Numbered from the stretch's first letter, positions 17,931 through 26,926 are shown. The stretch is DNA of 64,000 bases from Anaerolineae bacterium (GCA_027494015.1 JAOSJP010000002.1:74680-138679), one strand, 5' to 3'. The notes: generated by a model from the letters alone, not told the origin. Program-made: numbers and translations.

Positions 17931-20156
17931 GTGAGCGAAAAAGAGTTCCTGATCGGTCAGAGCATACGCCGCCTCGATGTTGTGGGTAAGGTTCTGGGTG
18001 AGGCTGCGTACCCTGGCGATATTGACATGGAAGACCAGTTGTGGATGAAGATTCGCTTTGCGGATCGCGTTCATGCGCGCATCACGGCCATTGACACGAG
18101 CCAGGCCGAAGCGCATCCCGGCGTGGTGGCGGTGTTCACAGCCAGGGACGTGCCGGTGAATGAATACGGGCTGGGCATCCCGGACCAGCCGGTGCTCTGC
18201 GGGCCGGGCAGCGTGAAAGAGGGCGCGGACATCGTGCGTTGCATCAGCGACCAGGTGGCGCTGGTGGTGGCCGACAGCGAGGCGGCGGCTGCCGAAGCAA
18301 TCCGCCTGATTGACATCTCCTACGAAGACCTGCCGGTGATCACCGACCCGCAGGAGGCGCTGGCAGAAGGCGCCCCCCAGCTTCACCCGCACGCCCAGGG
18401 CAATGTCCTCACGCACTACCGCATCCGTCATGGCGACATGGCGGCGGGCTGGGCGCAGGCGGAAGTGGTGGTGGAGGGCGAGTACTGCACCGGCGCTCAG
18501 GAGCACGCCTACCTTCAGCCGGAAGCCGGACTTGGTTATCTTGACGAGGAGGGCCGCGTTACGGTGGTGGTGGCCGGGCAGTGGGTGCACAAGGATCAGC
18601 AGCAGGTCGCCCATGCCCTGGGGCTGCCCGAAGAACAGGTGCGGATCATCTATCCGGCCATCGGCGGCGCGTTCGGCGGGCGCGAAGACATGTCCGTTCA
18701 GATCGTGCTCGGCCTGGCTGCGTGGAAGTTGCGGCGTCCGGTCAAGATCATCTGGAGCCGCGAGGAATCGATCATCGGGCATCACAAGCGGCACCCCATG
18801 ACGATCCGCACGAAGTGGGGCGCGACGAACGAGGGCAGGCTGGTCGCTGTCCAGGCGGAGATCATCGCCGACGCCGGCGCGTATTCCTATACCTCCCCCA
18901 AAGTGCTCGGCAACGCGCACCTGATGGTGTGCGGCCCCTACGTCGTCCCCAACGCCCAGGTTGACAGCTACGCCGTCTACACCAACAACGTGCCCAGCGG
19001 CGCATTTCGGGGCTTTGGCGGGCCGCAGGGTGCCTTTGCCGCAGAAGGGCAGATGAACAAGCTGGCCGAGGCGCTGGGCATGGACCCGGTCGCCTTGCGC
19101 GCCATGAACGTGCTCAAGGAGGGCAGCATTACCGTGGTTGGCTCGCCGCTGCCGCCCGGCGTCACGCTGGATCGCGTGATGGCTGATAGCGCGGTGCAGA
19201 GCGGCTACTGGGAGCACACAGGCGGGCAGTGGCAGCGCCAGCCTGTTGTTCAGCCGGCAGACCCGGCCAAACGGCGCGGCGTGGGGATGGCGATCGGTCT
19301 CAAGAACGTGGGGTTCAGCTTCGGCGCGCAGGAAGGGAACTGGGCGACTGTGGAGCTGCACGGCTCCACCGAGATCGAGCGCGTGGTGGTGCGTGAGGTG
19401 GGCGCTGACGTGGGCCAGGGCGCGCACACTGTCTTTGTGCAGATGGCTGCTGCCGCGGTTGGCGTGCCTGTCGAGAAGGTCGAGCTTCTCGGCCACGACA
19501 CTACCTACGCCGGCGATTCCGGCAGCACGTCGGCCTCGCGCATGACCTTCATGGCCGGCAATGCGATCAAGGGGGCGGCGGAGATGGCGCTGGAGAAGTG
19601 GCAGGCCGAGGAGCGCCCGGCCATCGCCACCTACCGGTACCGCGCGCCCAAGACGACTCCCTACGACCCGGAGACCGGGCGCAGCGATCCGAACGTGTCC
19701 TACGGCTATATCGCGCAGTTCGTCGAGGTTGAAGTGGATGTTGAGACCGGGCATGTGCGGGTGGTGCGCGTGGTCTCCGCACACGATGTCGGCAAGGCGA
19801 TCAACCCGCACCTCGTCGAGGGGCAGATAGAAGGCGCGGTCGTCCAGGCGCTTGGGTACGCGGTCATGGAGAATCTGGTGACCAGAGACGGGCGCATCCT
19901 CACCCCCACTCTGTCAACCTACCTGATCCCGACGATCTGGGACATCCCGCAGGAGACCCAGTCGGTCATCTTCGAATATGCCGATCCGCGCGGCCCCTGG
20001 GGCGCGCGCGGCATGGCCGAGATGCCGTTCATCCCGTTCGCCCCTGCCGTCGCGGCGGCGGTGCACGACGCGACCGGTGTGTGGTTCGACCGCATCCCGC
20101 TGACGCCGGAGCGGGTGGTGGCCAGGCTGCGCGAGAAGGGCCTCGGTGTTATTTAG
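17931..20156 (+). CDS. Molybdenum hydroxylase large (Mo-binding) subunit, CoxL/XdhA-like
   Basis: A protein of about 741 residues (753 if the in-frame ATG at 17895 is used). I prefer GTG 17931, since MSEKEFLIGQSIRRLDVVGKVLGEAAYPGDI is the usual N-terminus and an AAGGAG lies 12 bases upstream. GGAFGGRED and SGAFRGFGGPQGAF line the cofactor, and ARGMAEMPFIPFAP carries the catalytic Glu near the C-terminus. It lacks the AYxCSFR loop of form-I CO dehydrogenase, so it is a generic aldehyde/N-heterocycle/purine hydroxylase, not a CO oxidase. Its electron-transfer partner is probably the CoxM-CoxS fusion. It overlaps yqeB. Confidence 0.88.
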   Translation: MSEKEFLIGQSIRRLDVVGKVLGEAAYPGDIDMEDQLWMKIRFADRVHARITAIDTSQAEAHPGVVAVFTARDVPVNEYGLGIPDQPVLCGPGSVKEGADIVRCISDQVALVVADSEAAAAEAIRLIDISYEDLPVITDPQEALAEGAPQLHPHAQGNVLTHYRIRHGDMAAGWAQAEVVVEGEYCTGAQEHAYLQPEAGLGYLDEEGRVTVVVAGQWVHKDQQQVAHALGLPEEQVRIIYPAIGGAFGGREDMSVQIVLGLAAWKLRRPVKIIWSREESIIGHHKRHPMTIRTKWGATNEGRLVAVQAEIIADAGAYSYTSPKVLGNAHLMVCGPYVVPNAQVDSYAVYTNNVPSGAFRGFGGPQGAFAAEGQMNKLAEALGMDPVALRAMNVLKEGSITVVGSPLPPGVTLDRVMADSAVQSGYWEHTGGQWQRQPVVQPADPAKRRGVGMAIGLKNVGFSFGAQEGNWATVELHGSTEIERVVVREVGADVGQGAHTVFVQMAAAAVGVPVEKVELLGHDTTYAGDSGSTSASRMTFMAGNAIKGAAEMALEKWQAEERPAIATYRYRAPKTTPYDPETGRSDPNVSYGYIAQFVEVEVDVETGHVRVVRVVSAHDVGKAINPHLVEGQIEGAVVQALGYAVMENLVTRDGRILTPTLSTYLIPTIWDIPQETQSVIFEYADPRGPWGARGMAEMPFIPFAPAVAAAVHDATGVWFDRIPLTPERVVARLREKGLGVI

Positions 20157-21006
20157 CCGCGTCTCCGTGATCGTCCGGGGCGGGGGCGACCTCGCTTCTG
20201 GCGTGGTCTACCGGTTGGTGAAGGCGGGCTTTCCAGTGCTGGTGATTGAGCTGGAACGCCCGCTTGCCATCCGGCGAGCCGTTGCGTTTGCCTCGGCAGT
20301 GTTCGAGGGCAGCGTCACAGTCGAAGGCCTTACGGCGCGGTGCATTGCCCATCCCGGCGAGATAGCCCCGGTGCAGGCCGCCGGCGAAGTACCGGTGCTG
20401 GTTGACCCCGGTGGGGCGAGCATCGGCGCGCTGCGCCCGGCGGTGGTGGTAGACGCGCGCCTGGCCAAGCGCAACCTGGGCACGGCGCGGACGGACGCGC
20501 CGCTGGTCATCGGGCTGGGGCCGGGCTTCACCGCCGGCGAAGACTGCCACGCGGTGATCGAGACGAACCGGGGGCACTTTCTGGGGCGCGTGCTCTGGCA
20601 GGGATCGGCAGAGCCGGACACTGGCAGGCCGGGCAGCGTGCAGGGGCGCACGCTCGACCGCGTGCTGCGCGCGCCGTGCGCAGGCACGGCGGTGCCGCTG
20701 GCAGCCATCGGCGACGCCGTGCGCGCCGGCGACGTGCTGGCGACCGTCGGCGGACAGGAGGTGCGCGCGCCGTTCGACGGCGTGCTGCGCGGGCTGATAC
20801 ACTCTTCGGTGCTGGTCAGAGCAGGGCTGAAGATCGGCGATGTGGACCCACGCGGCTCGCGCGAGCACTGCTTCACCATCTCCGAGAAGGCGCTGGCGAT
20901 TGGCGGCGGCGTGCTGGAAGCGATGCTGAGCGCGCCGCAGCTTGCACCGCTGCTGCGCGAAAGCAACCCTCCCGGCAATTCCCCCGGCTGGTTTGCAGGG
21001 GAGTAA
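20146..21006 (+). CDS. yqeB: YqeB-family selenium-dependent molybdenum hydroxylase accessory protein
   Basis: A 286-residue EF2563/YqeB-family protein. The N-terminus VIVRGGGDLASGVVYRLVKAGFPVLVIE is a Rossmann-like motif typical of the family, followed by PAVVVDARLAKRN and GLGPGFTAGEDCHAVIET, and a barrel-sandwich-like C-terminal half (APCAGTAVPLAAIGDAVRAGDVLATVGG). Comparative genomics has linked YqeB and YqeC to molybdenum hydroxylases carrying a labile selenium. The GTG start overlaps the large-subunit stop. I see no selD in the window. Confidence 0.87.
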   Translation: MLFSRVSVIVRGGGDLASGVVYRLVKAGFPVLVIELERPLAIRRAVAFASAVFEGSVTVEGLTARCIAHPGEIAPVQAAGEVPVLVDPGGASIGALRPAVVVDARLAKRNLGTARTDAPLVIGLGPGFTAGEDCHAVIETNRGHFLGRVLWQGSAEPDTGRPGSVQGRTLDRVLRAPCAGTAVPLAAIGDAVRAGDVLATVGGQEVRAPFDGVLRGLIHSSVLVRAGLKIGDVDPRGSREHCFTISEKALAIGGGVLEAMLSAPQLAPLLRESNPPGNSPGWFAGE

Positions 21007-21015
21007 GCGCGTTCT

Positions 21016-22383
21016 ATGCTGCTGCGTGAGGCGCTGCGCGTACAGCGCGGTGACGTGGTGTCTTTTGTCGGGGCTGGCGGCAAGACGGCGGCCCTGTTTC
21101 GCCTGGCGACGGAGCTGCGCGCTGAGGGCTGGCGCGTGCTGGCAACGACGACGACGCGCGTTGCTGCCTACGAGGTCGCCCAGGCACCGGCGGCCATCCA
21201 ACTCAGTGGCTCGGTGACTGCCGGGCACATCCGCGATCAACTGAGCCGGCACGGGTTTGTGTTTCTCTACGCGGCGGATGACTCGCAGAACGCGCACAAA
21301 GTGGTTGGCCTGCCGTTCCCCGTCATTGGCAGCCTGATCGACTCGGTGAACTCCGACGCGCTGCTGATCGAAGCCGACGGCGCGCGACGGCTGCCGTTCA
21401 AGGTGCCGCGCGCGCACGAGCCGGTGATCCCGCCGGAGACGACGCTGGTCGTGCTGGTGGCGGGCGTGGATGCGCTCGACCAGCCGCTGGATGAAGCGCA
21501 TGTTTACAACGCGACTCGGCTGTGCGACCGCTATGGGTTCGTCGAGGGCGAGCGGCTGATCCCGCCCTGGATGGCTGCTGCCCTGCGCGACCCGGAGCTG
21601 GGGCTGCGCGGCGTGCCGGGCGGTGCGCGCGTCTGCGTCCTGCTGAACAAGACCCCAGGCGAAGGGTACGTTCATCGTCGGGCGCGGCGCGTGGCCCAGC
21701 TTGCGCTGCGCTCGGCGCGCATTGAGGCGGTCGTGCTGGGCGCGATGCAGTCGCTCGACGAGCCGGTCAGCGAGGTGCAGCGGCGCGTGGCGGCGATTGT
21801 GCTGGCCGCCGGGGAATCGGCGCGGATGGGGGGGCAGCCGAAGCCGCTGCTGCCCTGGGATCGAGGGCAGACGGTCATCGAGGCGATTGTGGCCCGGCTG
21901 GTGGCGCTGCGCCTGGCCGAGATCGTCGTCGTGACCGGACACCGGGCCGATGATGTGGCGCGGGCGGTGGCGTGGCTGCCGGTGCGCGTGGTGCACAACC
22001 CGGATTATCAGCAGGGCGAGATGATCTCCTCTGTGCAGGCAGGGCTGCGCGCGCTGCCGCCGGAGATGGCGGCGTGCCTGGTGGTGATGGGCGATCAGCC
22101 CGCGCTGAATGCGCGCGTGGTGGACCAGGTGCTGCTGGCTTACGGACAGGGGCGGGGCGAGATCATTGCCCCGGTGTACGAGGGCCGGCGCGGGCACCCG
22201 GTGCTGTTCGACAGCCGCTGTTGGCTGGAACTGCTGGCGCTGGAAGGGGGCGCGCCGCGCGACGTGATCGCCCGCCATCCCGACCGGCTGCACCTGGTGC
22301 CGGTGAGCGACGACAGCATTCTGCGCGACATTGACACTCCTCAGCAGTACCGGCGCGAGCGCCGCCTGGCCGGGCTGGAATGA
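21016..22383 (+). CDS. YqeC-MocA fusion: putative hydroxylase selenium/maturation factor plus molybdopterin cytidylyltransferase
   Basis: A 455-residue two-domain protein. Residues 1 to about 250 match YqeC, with the P-loop SFVGAGGKTAALFRLA near 17 and LLIEADGARRLPFKVP near 118. Residues about 255-455 match MocA, with the nucleotide-binding IVLAAGESARMGGQPKPLLPW, VVTGHRADDV, MGDQPAL and IDTPQQYR. MocA converts molybdopterin to the cytosine dinucleotide form used by xanthine dehydrogenase-family enzymes. The genes are usually separate (YqeC and YgfJ in E. coli). It lies nine bases after yqeB and ends the plus-strand superlocus. Confidence 0.88.
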   Translation: MLLREALRVQRGDVVSFVGAGGKTAALFRLATELRAEGWRVLATTTTRVAAYEVAQAPAAIQLSGSVTAGHIRDQLSRHGFVFLYAADDSQNAHKVVGLPFPVIGSLIDSVNSDALLIEADGARRLPFKVPRAHEPVIPPETTLVVLVAGVDALDQPLDEAHVYNATRLCDRYGFVEGERLIPPWMAAALRDPELGLRGVPGGARVCVLLNKTPGEGYVHRRARRVAQLALRSARIEAVVLGAMQSLDEPVSEVQRRVAAIVLAAGESARMGGQPKPLLPWDRGQTVIEAIVARLVALRLAEIVVVTGHRADDVARAVAWLPVRVVHNPDYQQGEMISSVQAGLRALPPEMAACLVVMGDQPALNARVVDQVLLAYGQGRGEIIAPVYEGRRGHPVLFDSRCWLELLALEGGAPRDVIARHPDRLHLVPVSDDSILRDIDTPQQYRRERRLAGLE

Positions 22384-22395
22384 CGCGGCTGGGGG

Positions 22396-23196
22396 CTACG
22401 GCGGCGACGTGTCAACGGCCCCCGCGCCGATGGGCGTGGGCGTGGGCGGCGGATCGCTGATGTGGATCGTCACCTCGCACAGATGGCGCATGGTCTGGGT
22501 GGTGTCGAAGACGGTCAGGCGGAAGCGATATTCGCCATTGGCGAAGTTGATGGGGTAGAAGTCGCCCAGCGGCCCGTCAACTACTGGAACGGGATAGTCA
22601 CCGATCGGCGCGAATTGTGCGCCCGCGACCGCGGGCTTCAACTCGAAACGGTAGAACGCGAAGTCGCTGGTTGTGGCTGTGCCCCAGAAGGTTGTCGTCT
22701 CAAAGATGAGATGGCCGTTGCCCGGCACCAGGAGCCAGGCGTTCTCACGGGGGCATCCGGCGATCTGCGGCGCGCCGGGGACGATCGTGCCGACTGAGGT
22801 CGCAGTAGGCTCAGGGGTGGCGAAGACGGCTGGCCCGGAGACGACTCCGCCGCCTGCATCGAGGGCAATGGGCGGATTCGGCGCGGGCGTGCTGGTCACG
22901 AAGCGGGTCAGCACCGGTGCCTGGGCGCTCTGCGGACTGGTGCGCAGGTCGCGGACGGTGGGCGCCATGATGTTGGCGATGGCCCACACGCCGACCATGA
23001 TTTCGATCAGCAGCCCGCCAAAGGTGATGGCCGTTGCCTGGCGCACCAGGGCGTGCTCGCGCTCCAGCTTGAACTGGGCGACTGCCAGCTCGCGGCGGGC
23101 CTGCTGCAAGCGGAAAGCGATCAGCAGGATGCCCGCCGCGCAGAGGATGTACAGCCCAAAAGAGATGCGCTCGATGAAGAAGACGACGCTAGTCAT
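22396..23196 (-). CDS. Hypothetical membrane-anchored protein with Pro/Thr linker and C-terminal beta domain
   Basis: A 266-residue protein with two N-terminal membrane segments (about 8-28 and 57-77) separated by a charged helical stretch, a Pro/Thr/Ala-rich linker (about 100-140) and an extracytoplasmic C-terminal domain (about 145-250) ending in TIHISDPPPTPTP. I do not recognise the family. The start forms an ATGA overlap with the punA stop, so it is translationally coupled to the nucleoside phosphorylase, an unexpected partner. It converges on the YqeC-MocA gene with 12 bases between. Confidence 0.65.
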   Translation of the reverse strand: MTSVVFFIERISFGLYILCAAGILLIAFRLQQARRELAVAQFKLEREHALVRQATAITFGGLLIEIMVGVWAIANIMAPTVRDLRTSPQSAQAPVLTRFVTSTPAPNPPIALDAGGGVVSGPAVFATPEPTATSVGTIVPGAPQIAGCPRENAWLLVPGNGHLIFETTTFWGTATTSDFAFYRFELKPAVAGAQFAPIGDYPVPVVDGPLGDFYPINFANGEYRFRLTVFDTTQTMRHLCEVTIHISDPPPTPTPIGAGAVDTSPP

Positions 23197-24082
23197 GCTC
23201 CGGCGCGTTTTCTATTTCGCCAGGGTCGAACGGCGGTAGCTCGCGCAGCATCCCGCGCAGCAGGACAGCCAGACGGGGCACAATCTGCTTGCCCGCGCGC
23301 AGCACGTCTTCGTGGCTGACCTCCTGCTGGGCAGTGGTGCTGTCGAGCGAGATATTGGTGATGCTGGAGAAGCCGAGCACGCGCATCCCCGCGTGATAGG
23401 CGACCAGTGCTTCCGGTGCGGTGGACATGCCAACGGCGTCGCCGCCCCAGGCGCGGAACAGGCGCACTTCCGCCGGCGTCTCGAAAGTGGGGCCGGACAG
23501 CGAGACGTACACCCCTTCGCGCAGTGTGATGCCCTGGTCGGCGGCGACGCGGTGCGCCAGCGCGCGCAACTGCTGGCTGTAGGTGTGGGTATGAACTGGG
23601 AAGCGCGGGCCGAAGATGCCCATGTTCGGCCCGTAAAGGGGGTTCATCCCAGAGAAGCCCGCCGGAAAAATGTGATCCTCGATCACCATGATGTCGCCCA
23701 CAGAGAAGCCCTTGTTCAGCCCGCCCGCCGCATTGGTCAGGATGAGCGTGTCAATGCCCAGCAGGCGCATGACGCGCACCGGCAGCGTCACCTGGGCCAG
23801 GCTGTACCCCTCGTAATAGTGAATGCGGCCCTGCATGACCAGCACGGGGCATCCTTCCAGGGTGCCTCCCACCAGCCTGCCGGCATGTCCCTGCACAGTC
23901 GCGCTTGGCCAGTGGGGAATCCCCCGGAAAGGGATGGCCTGCGCCCCCTCGATCTCGTCCACGAGCGGCCCCAGGCCAGAGCCGAGCACCAGCCCCACCG
24001 TCGGCGCAACGCTGAGGCGCGCGCGGATAAACTCAGCGGCTTCGCGGTAGTGCTCTTCGGGAATCGGATGAGTCTGCTCCAT
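23189..24082 (-). CDS. punA: Purine nucleoside phosphorylase
   Basis: A 297-residue trimeric-type PNP that cleaves inosine and guanosine phosphorolytically. Family motifs are LVLGSGLGPLVDEIE, the phosphate and ribose residues in GHAGRLVGG and GRIHYYEGYS, TNAAGGLN, and GPTFETPAEVR with the following GMSTAPEA. The ATG at 24082 is preferred over the start 21 bases upstream because a GGGGAG lies nine bases before it. Purine salvage or catabolism fits the possible purine hydroxylases upstream, but this gene is convergent to them. Confidence 0.93.
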   Translation of the reverse strand: MEQTHPIPEEHYREAAEFIRARLSVAPTVGLVLGSGLGPLVDEIEGAQAIPFRGIPHWPSATVQGHAGRLVGGTLEGCPVLVMQGRIHYYEGYSLAQVTLPVRVMRLLGIDTLILTNAAGGLNKGFSVGDIMVIEDHIFPAGFSGMNPLYGPNMGIFGPRFPVHTHTYSQQLRALAHRVAADQGITLREGVYVSLSGPTFETPAEVRLFRAWGGDAVGMSTAPEALVAYHAGMRVLGFSSITNISLDSTTAQQEVSHEDVLRAGKQIVPRLAVLLRGMLRELPPFDPGEIENAPEHD

Positions 24083-24133
24083 GCATGAGTCTCCCCGGGG
24101 CAAGGGTGTTGTCTGGCCTGGCGGATTGCAGGG

Positions 24134-24162
24134 ATTGTATCACTTAAGCGGCGTCCCGCACA
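24134..24162 (-). promoter_or_regulatory. Candidate punA promoter
   Basis: On the minus strand TACAAT (24139 down to 24134) is preceded at 17 bases by TGTGCG. The -10 is good and the -35 poor. It lies about 55 bases upstream of the punA start. Confidence 0.35.
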
Positions 24163-24178
24163 CCTGGTTACAGCAGCA

Positions 24179-24371
24179 GGGTGCGTGCAAAAGTTGACAG
24201 CGACTCGCTGGACGCGGGGATATTGACCTCACCCCCAGCCTCGCTGCGCTCGGCTTGCCCCCTCTCCGTTGACGGAGAGGGGGCGGCGAGGCGCGCCAGT
24301 GCCGAGCGGGGGTGAGGTCAACCAGAGCGCAGCAGAGCAGCGCCCCTACCTGACGACCCTTGCCCACACCC
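24179..24371 (+). repeat. MITE-like element, family A (copy 2)
   Basis: A 193-base copy with an intact left end GGGTGCGTGCAAAA and a decayed right end, between convergent-side queA and punA. TTACAGCAGCAGG occurs just left of the element (24168-24180) and again at 24377-24389, where it is the end of queA including its stop. This resembles a target duplication, though the right copy stands five bases from the terminal repeat. Confidence 0.8.
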
Positions 24372-24376
24372 GGCTA

Positions 24377-25483
24377 TTACAGCAGCAGGCAGCAGTCGCC
24401 CAGGCTGTAGAAGCGGTAGCGCTCGCGGATCGCCTCTTCGTAGGCGCGCAGAATGTGCCCGCGCCCCGAAAAAGCGCTGACCAGCATCAGCAGCGTGGAA
24501 CGAGGCAGGTGGAAGTTGGTCAGCATCCGATCCACGACGCGGAAGCGGTAGCCGGGCGTGATGAACAGGTCGGTGTCCTCGTCTATGGCGATGACGGGTC
24601 GCCAGGGGCAGACGTTCTCGGCCAGGCTCGCCAGGGTATGCCGGACGCTGACCGGGTCGTTGGCGGCGGTGCCATAGGCCGCCGAGCGAATGGCCGCCGT
24701 CTCCAGGGTGCGCACGGCGGTCGTGCCGATGGCGACGACGCGCCGCCCGCGCAGGCGCGCGTTGTTGACGATCTGCGCGTCCTCTGGCATGAGAATGGCG
24801 CGCTCGGTGTGCATCACGTGATCGGCGACATTCTCGGCGCGCACCGGCGAGAAGGTGTCCAGGCCGATGTGCAGCGTGCAGTAGGCGATCTCGACCCCGC
24901 GCCGCTTGAGGCTCAGCAGCATCTCGCCGGTGAAGTGCAGCCCGGCGGTGGGCGCGGCGGCGGAGCCGTCGGCGCGGGCGAAGACCGTCTGGTAGCGATC
25001 GGGGTCGGCCAGCGGCGTGCTGATGTAGGGCGGCAGCGGCGTCTCGCCCAGAGCGCGCAGGTGAGGCTGGATCGGCTCGCTGAAGGTGATGACGCGCTGG
25101 TTCTCGGCGCGCTCCTCGGTCACGGTTCCCTCGACTGGTGGCGCGCCGTCCGGCCCGACGGCCAGGTGCGCGCCCGTCCTGATGCGCCTGCCGCCGACGA
25201 TGGCCAGCCAGCGCGTCTCGTCCAGCGGGCGCAGCAGCAGAATCTCCGCCGCGCCGCCGCTGGGGATTTTGCGAGCGGACAGCCGGGCGGGGATGACGCG
25301 CGTCTGGTTGAGGACGATGACATCGCCCGTGTCCAGGTATTCGGGGAAGTCGCGGAAGGCGCGGTGCTCGATGGCCCCGCTGGTTCGATCCAGCACCAAC
25401 ATGCGCGCGGCGTCGCGCGGCTCGATGGGCGTCTGGGCGATCAGCTCTGGAGACAGATAGTAGTCGAAGTCGGTGATGTGCAT
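24377..25483 (-). CDS. queA: S-adenosylmethionine:tRNA ribosyltransferase-isomerase
   Basis: A 368-residue QueA, which transfers ribose from SAM to preQ1 at tRNA position 34 in queuosine synthesis. It shows the usual N-terminus DFDYYLSPELIAQTPIEPRD, VLNQTRVIPARL, the central SAAAPTAGLHFTGEML and LHIGLDTFSPVRAENVADH, and LTNFHLPRSTLLMLVSAF near the C-terminus. It is the last gene of a ruvB-DUF2905-queA run, an order seen in many bacteria. The final residues CCLLL coincide with a CAG-rich direct repeat around the adjoining element. Confidence 0.95.
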   Translation of the reverse strand: MHITDFDYYLSPELIAQTPIEPRDAARMLVLDRTSGAIEHRAFRDFPEYLDTGDVIVLNQTRVIPARLSARKIPSGGAAEILLLRPLDETRWLAIVGGRRIRTGAHLAVGPDGAPPVEGTVTEERAENQRVITFSEPIQPHLRALGETPLPPYISTPLADPDRYQTVFARADGSAAAPTAGLHFTGEMLLSLKRRGVEIAYCTLHIGLDTFSPVRAENVADHVMHTERAILMPEDAQIVNNARLRGRRVVAIGTTAVRTLETAAIRSAAYGTAANDPVSVRHTLASLAENVCPWRPVIAIDEDTDLFITPGYRFRVVDRMLTNFHLPRSTLLMLVSAFSGRGHILRAYEEAIRERYRFYSLGDCCLLL

Positions 25484-25511
25484 GGCGACGGCGTTCAGGC
25501 GCGGGCGCGGC

Positions 25512-25751
25512 TCAGCGGTTCAGCAGGCGCAGAATCACATTGAGGGCGAGCGACAGCAGCAGGCTCACCAGCAGCATACTCACCAGGGGGAAGAAGCACG
25601 AGAAGCCCTCGCGCTCGATACGGATGTCGCCCGGCAGATGACCCAGCTCGCGCAGCAGGGGGAGCCGGCCGGCCACGGTGAGCAGCGCCCCCAGCACGAC
25701 GAGGCCCAGGCCGAGCGCGATCACCAGGCGGCCCACTGCGTTGAGATCCAT
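25512..25751 (-). CDS. DUF2905 family small membrane protein
   Basis: A 79-residue protein with two hydrophobic helices. The segment LPGDIRIEREGFSCFFPLVSML between them is the DUF2905 hallmark. The family has no known function and commonly sits beside ruvB and queA, as here. Confidence 0.88.
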   Translation of the reverse strand: MDLNAVGRLVIALGLGLVVLGALLTVAGRLPLLRELGHLPGDIRIEREGFSCFFPLVSMLLVSLLLSLALNVILRLLNR

Positions 25752-25771
25752 CGTCTGGCTGTGCGCTCCTC

Positions 25772-26797
25772 TCAGAACAAGGTGGCCTGGCGCGGTGGAC
25801 GCTCGTCGGAGAGGCCCAGGTGCTCGTAGGCCAGGCGCGTCGCCATGCGCCCGCGCGGCGTGCGCTCCAGGAAGCCTAGCTGGAGCAGGTACGGCTCGTA
25901 GACATCCATGATGGTGTCCGCTTCCTCGCTGATCGAGGCGGCGATGGTCTCTAACCCCACCGGGCCGCCCTCGAACTTCTCGATGATGGTCAGCAGCACG
26001 CGCCGGTCTATGTCGTCCAGGCCGAGCGGGTCAATGTCCAGCAGGTCGAGCGCGCCAGCAGCCACGTCGAGGCTGATCGCACCGTCGGCGCGCACTTCGG
26101 CAAAGTCGCGCACGCGCTTGAGCAGGCGCAGGGCCACGCGGGGCGTCCCCCTGGCGCGGCGGGCGATCTCTTCGATGCCGTCGCCATCAATGGGGATGCT
26201 CAGCAGAAGAGCTGCGCGGCGAACGATCTCGCGCATGGCGTCCGGGTCGTAGAAATCGAGCCGGTAAACGGCACCGAAGCGACTGCGCAGGGGAGCGGTC
26301 AGCAGGGCCAGGCGGGTGGTTGCGCCGATGACCGTGAAGCGCGGCAGATGCAGGCGCACGTTCTTGGCCGATGGCCCCTTGCCGATGACGATATCCAGGG
26401 CGAAATCCTCCATCGCCGGGTAGAGCACTTCTTCGACGGCGCGGCCCAGGCGGTGAATCTCGTCAATGAACAGGATGTCGCCCTCGCGCAGGTGGGTGAG
26501 GATGGCGGCCAGGTCGCCAGCGCGCTCGATGGACGGCCCGGCAGTGATGCGTATGTTGACCTCCATCTCGTTGCTGATGACATGAGCGAAGGTTGTCTTG
26601 CCCAGCCCCGGCGGGCCGTAGAACAGCACGTGGTCGAGCGGCTCGCGGCGGGCTTTGGCCGCCTCGATCAGGATGCGCAGGTTTTCCACGACGCGCGTCT
26701 GGCCGGTCATCTCGTCCAGCCGTTTGGGGCGCAGGGCGGTGTCGGCCCGGTCCTCCGTGCGCTTCTTTCCGCTGACCATGCGGCTGCTGTCGGACAT
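25772..26797 (-). CDS. ruvB: Holliday junction branch migration helicase RuvB
   Basis: A 341-residue AAA+ motor that drives branch migration with RuvA. Walker A is [14 protein letters not shown] near residue 60, Walker B is [11 protein letters not shown], sensor 1 is VIGATTR, and the winged-helix C-terminus includes [17 protein letters not shown]. The open frame runs far upstream, but [12 protein letters not shown] at 26797 matches the family start and has GGGAG upstream; a second ATG at 26779 is possible. ruvA and ruvC are not in the window. Confidence 0.95.
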   Translation of the reverse strand: MSDSSRMVSGKKRTEDRADTALRPKRLDEMTGQTRVVENLRILIEAAKARREPLDHVLFYGPPGLGKTTFAHVISNEMEVNIRITAGPSIERAGDLAAILTHLREGDILFIDEIHRLGRAVEEVLYPAMEDFALDIVIGKGPSAKNVRLHLPRFTVIGATTRLALLTAPLRSRFGAVYRLDFYDPDAMREIVRRAALLLSIPIDGDGIEEIARRARGTPRVALRLLKRVRDFAEVRADGAISLDVAAGALDLLDIDPLGLDDIDRRVLLTIIEKFEGGPVGLETIAASISEEADTIMDVYEPYLLQLGFLERTPRGRMATRLAYEHLGLSDERPPRQATLF

Positions 26798-26828
26798 ACG
26801 GTGCTCCCTGGCGTTGATGGCGCCGCCG

Positions 26829-26857
26829 AGTATACCCTTGCCGACGGCGCAGGTAAA
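26829..26857 (-). promoter_or_regulatory. ruvB operon promoter
   Basis: Reading the minus strand, TTTACC (26857 to 26852) and TATACT (26834 to 26829) are 17 bases apart, about 30 bases before the ruvB start. Confidence 0.55.
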
Positions 26858-26865
26858 GGCGCGCT

Positions 26866-26893
26866 TTGCCGGGCGCGCACATGCGGATACAAT
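26866..26893 (+). promoter_or_regulatory. upp promoter
   Basis: TTGCCG (26866-26871) and TACAAT (26888-26893) are 16 bases apart, 33 bases before the upp start. It is back to back with the ruvB promoter. Confidence 0.55.
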
Positions 26894-26926
26894 CAACCTG
26901 GCGCGGTCGCTGAAGGAGAAGCATGA

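Noticed and set aside
17931..20156. Form-I CO dehydrogenase large subunit
   Set aside because: The diagnostic AYxCSFR loop is missing; the equivalent position reads SGAFRGFGG, as in generic hydroxylases.
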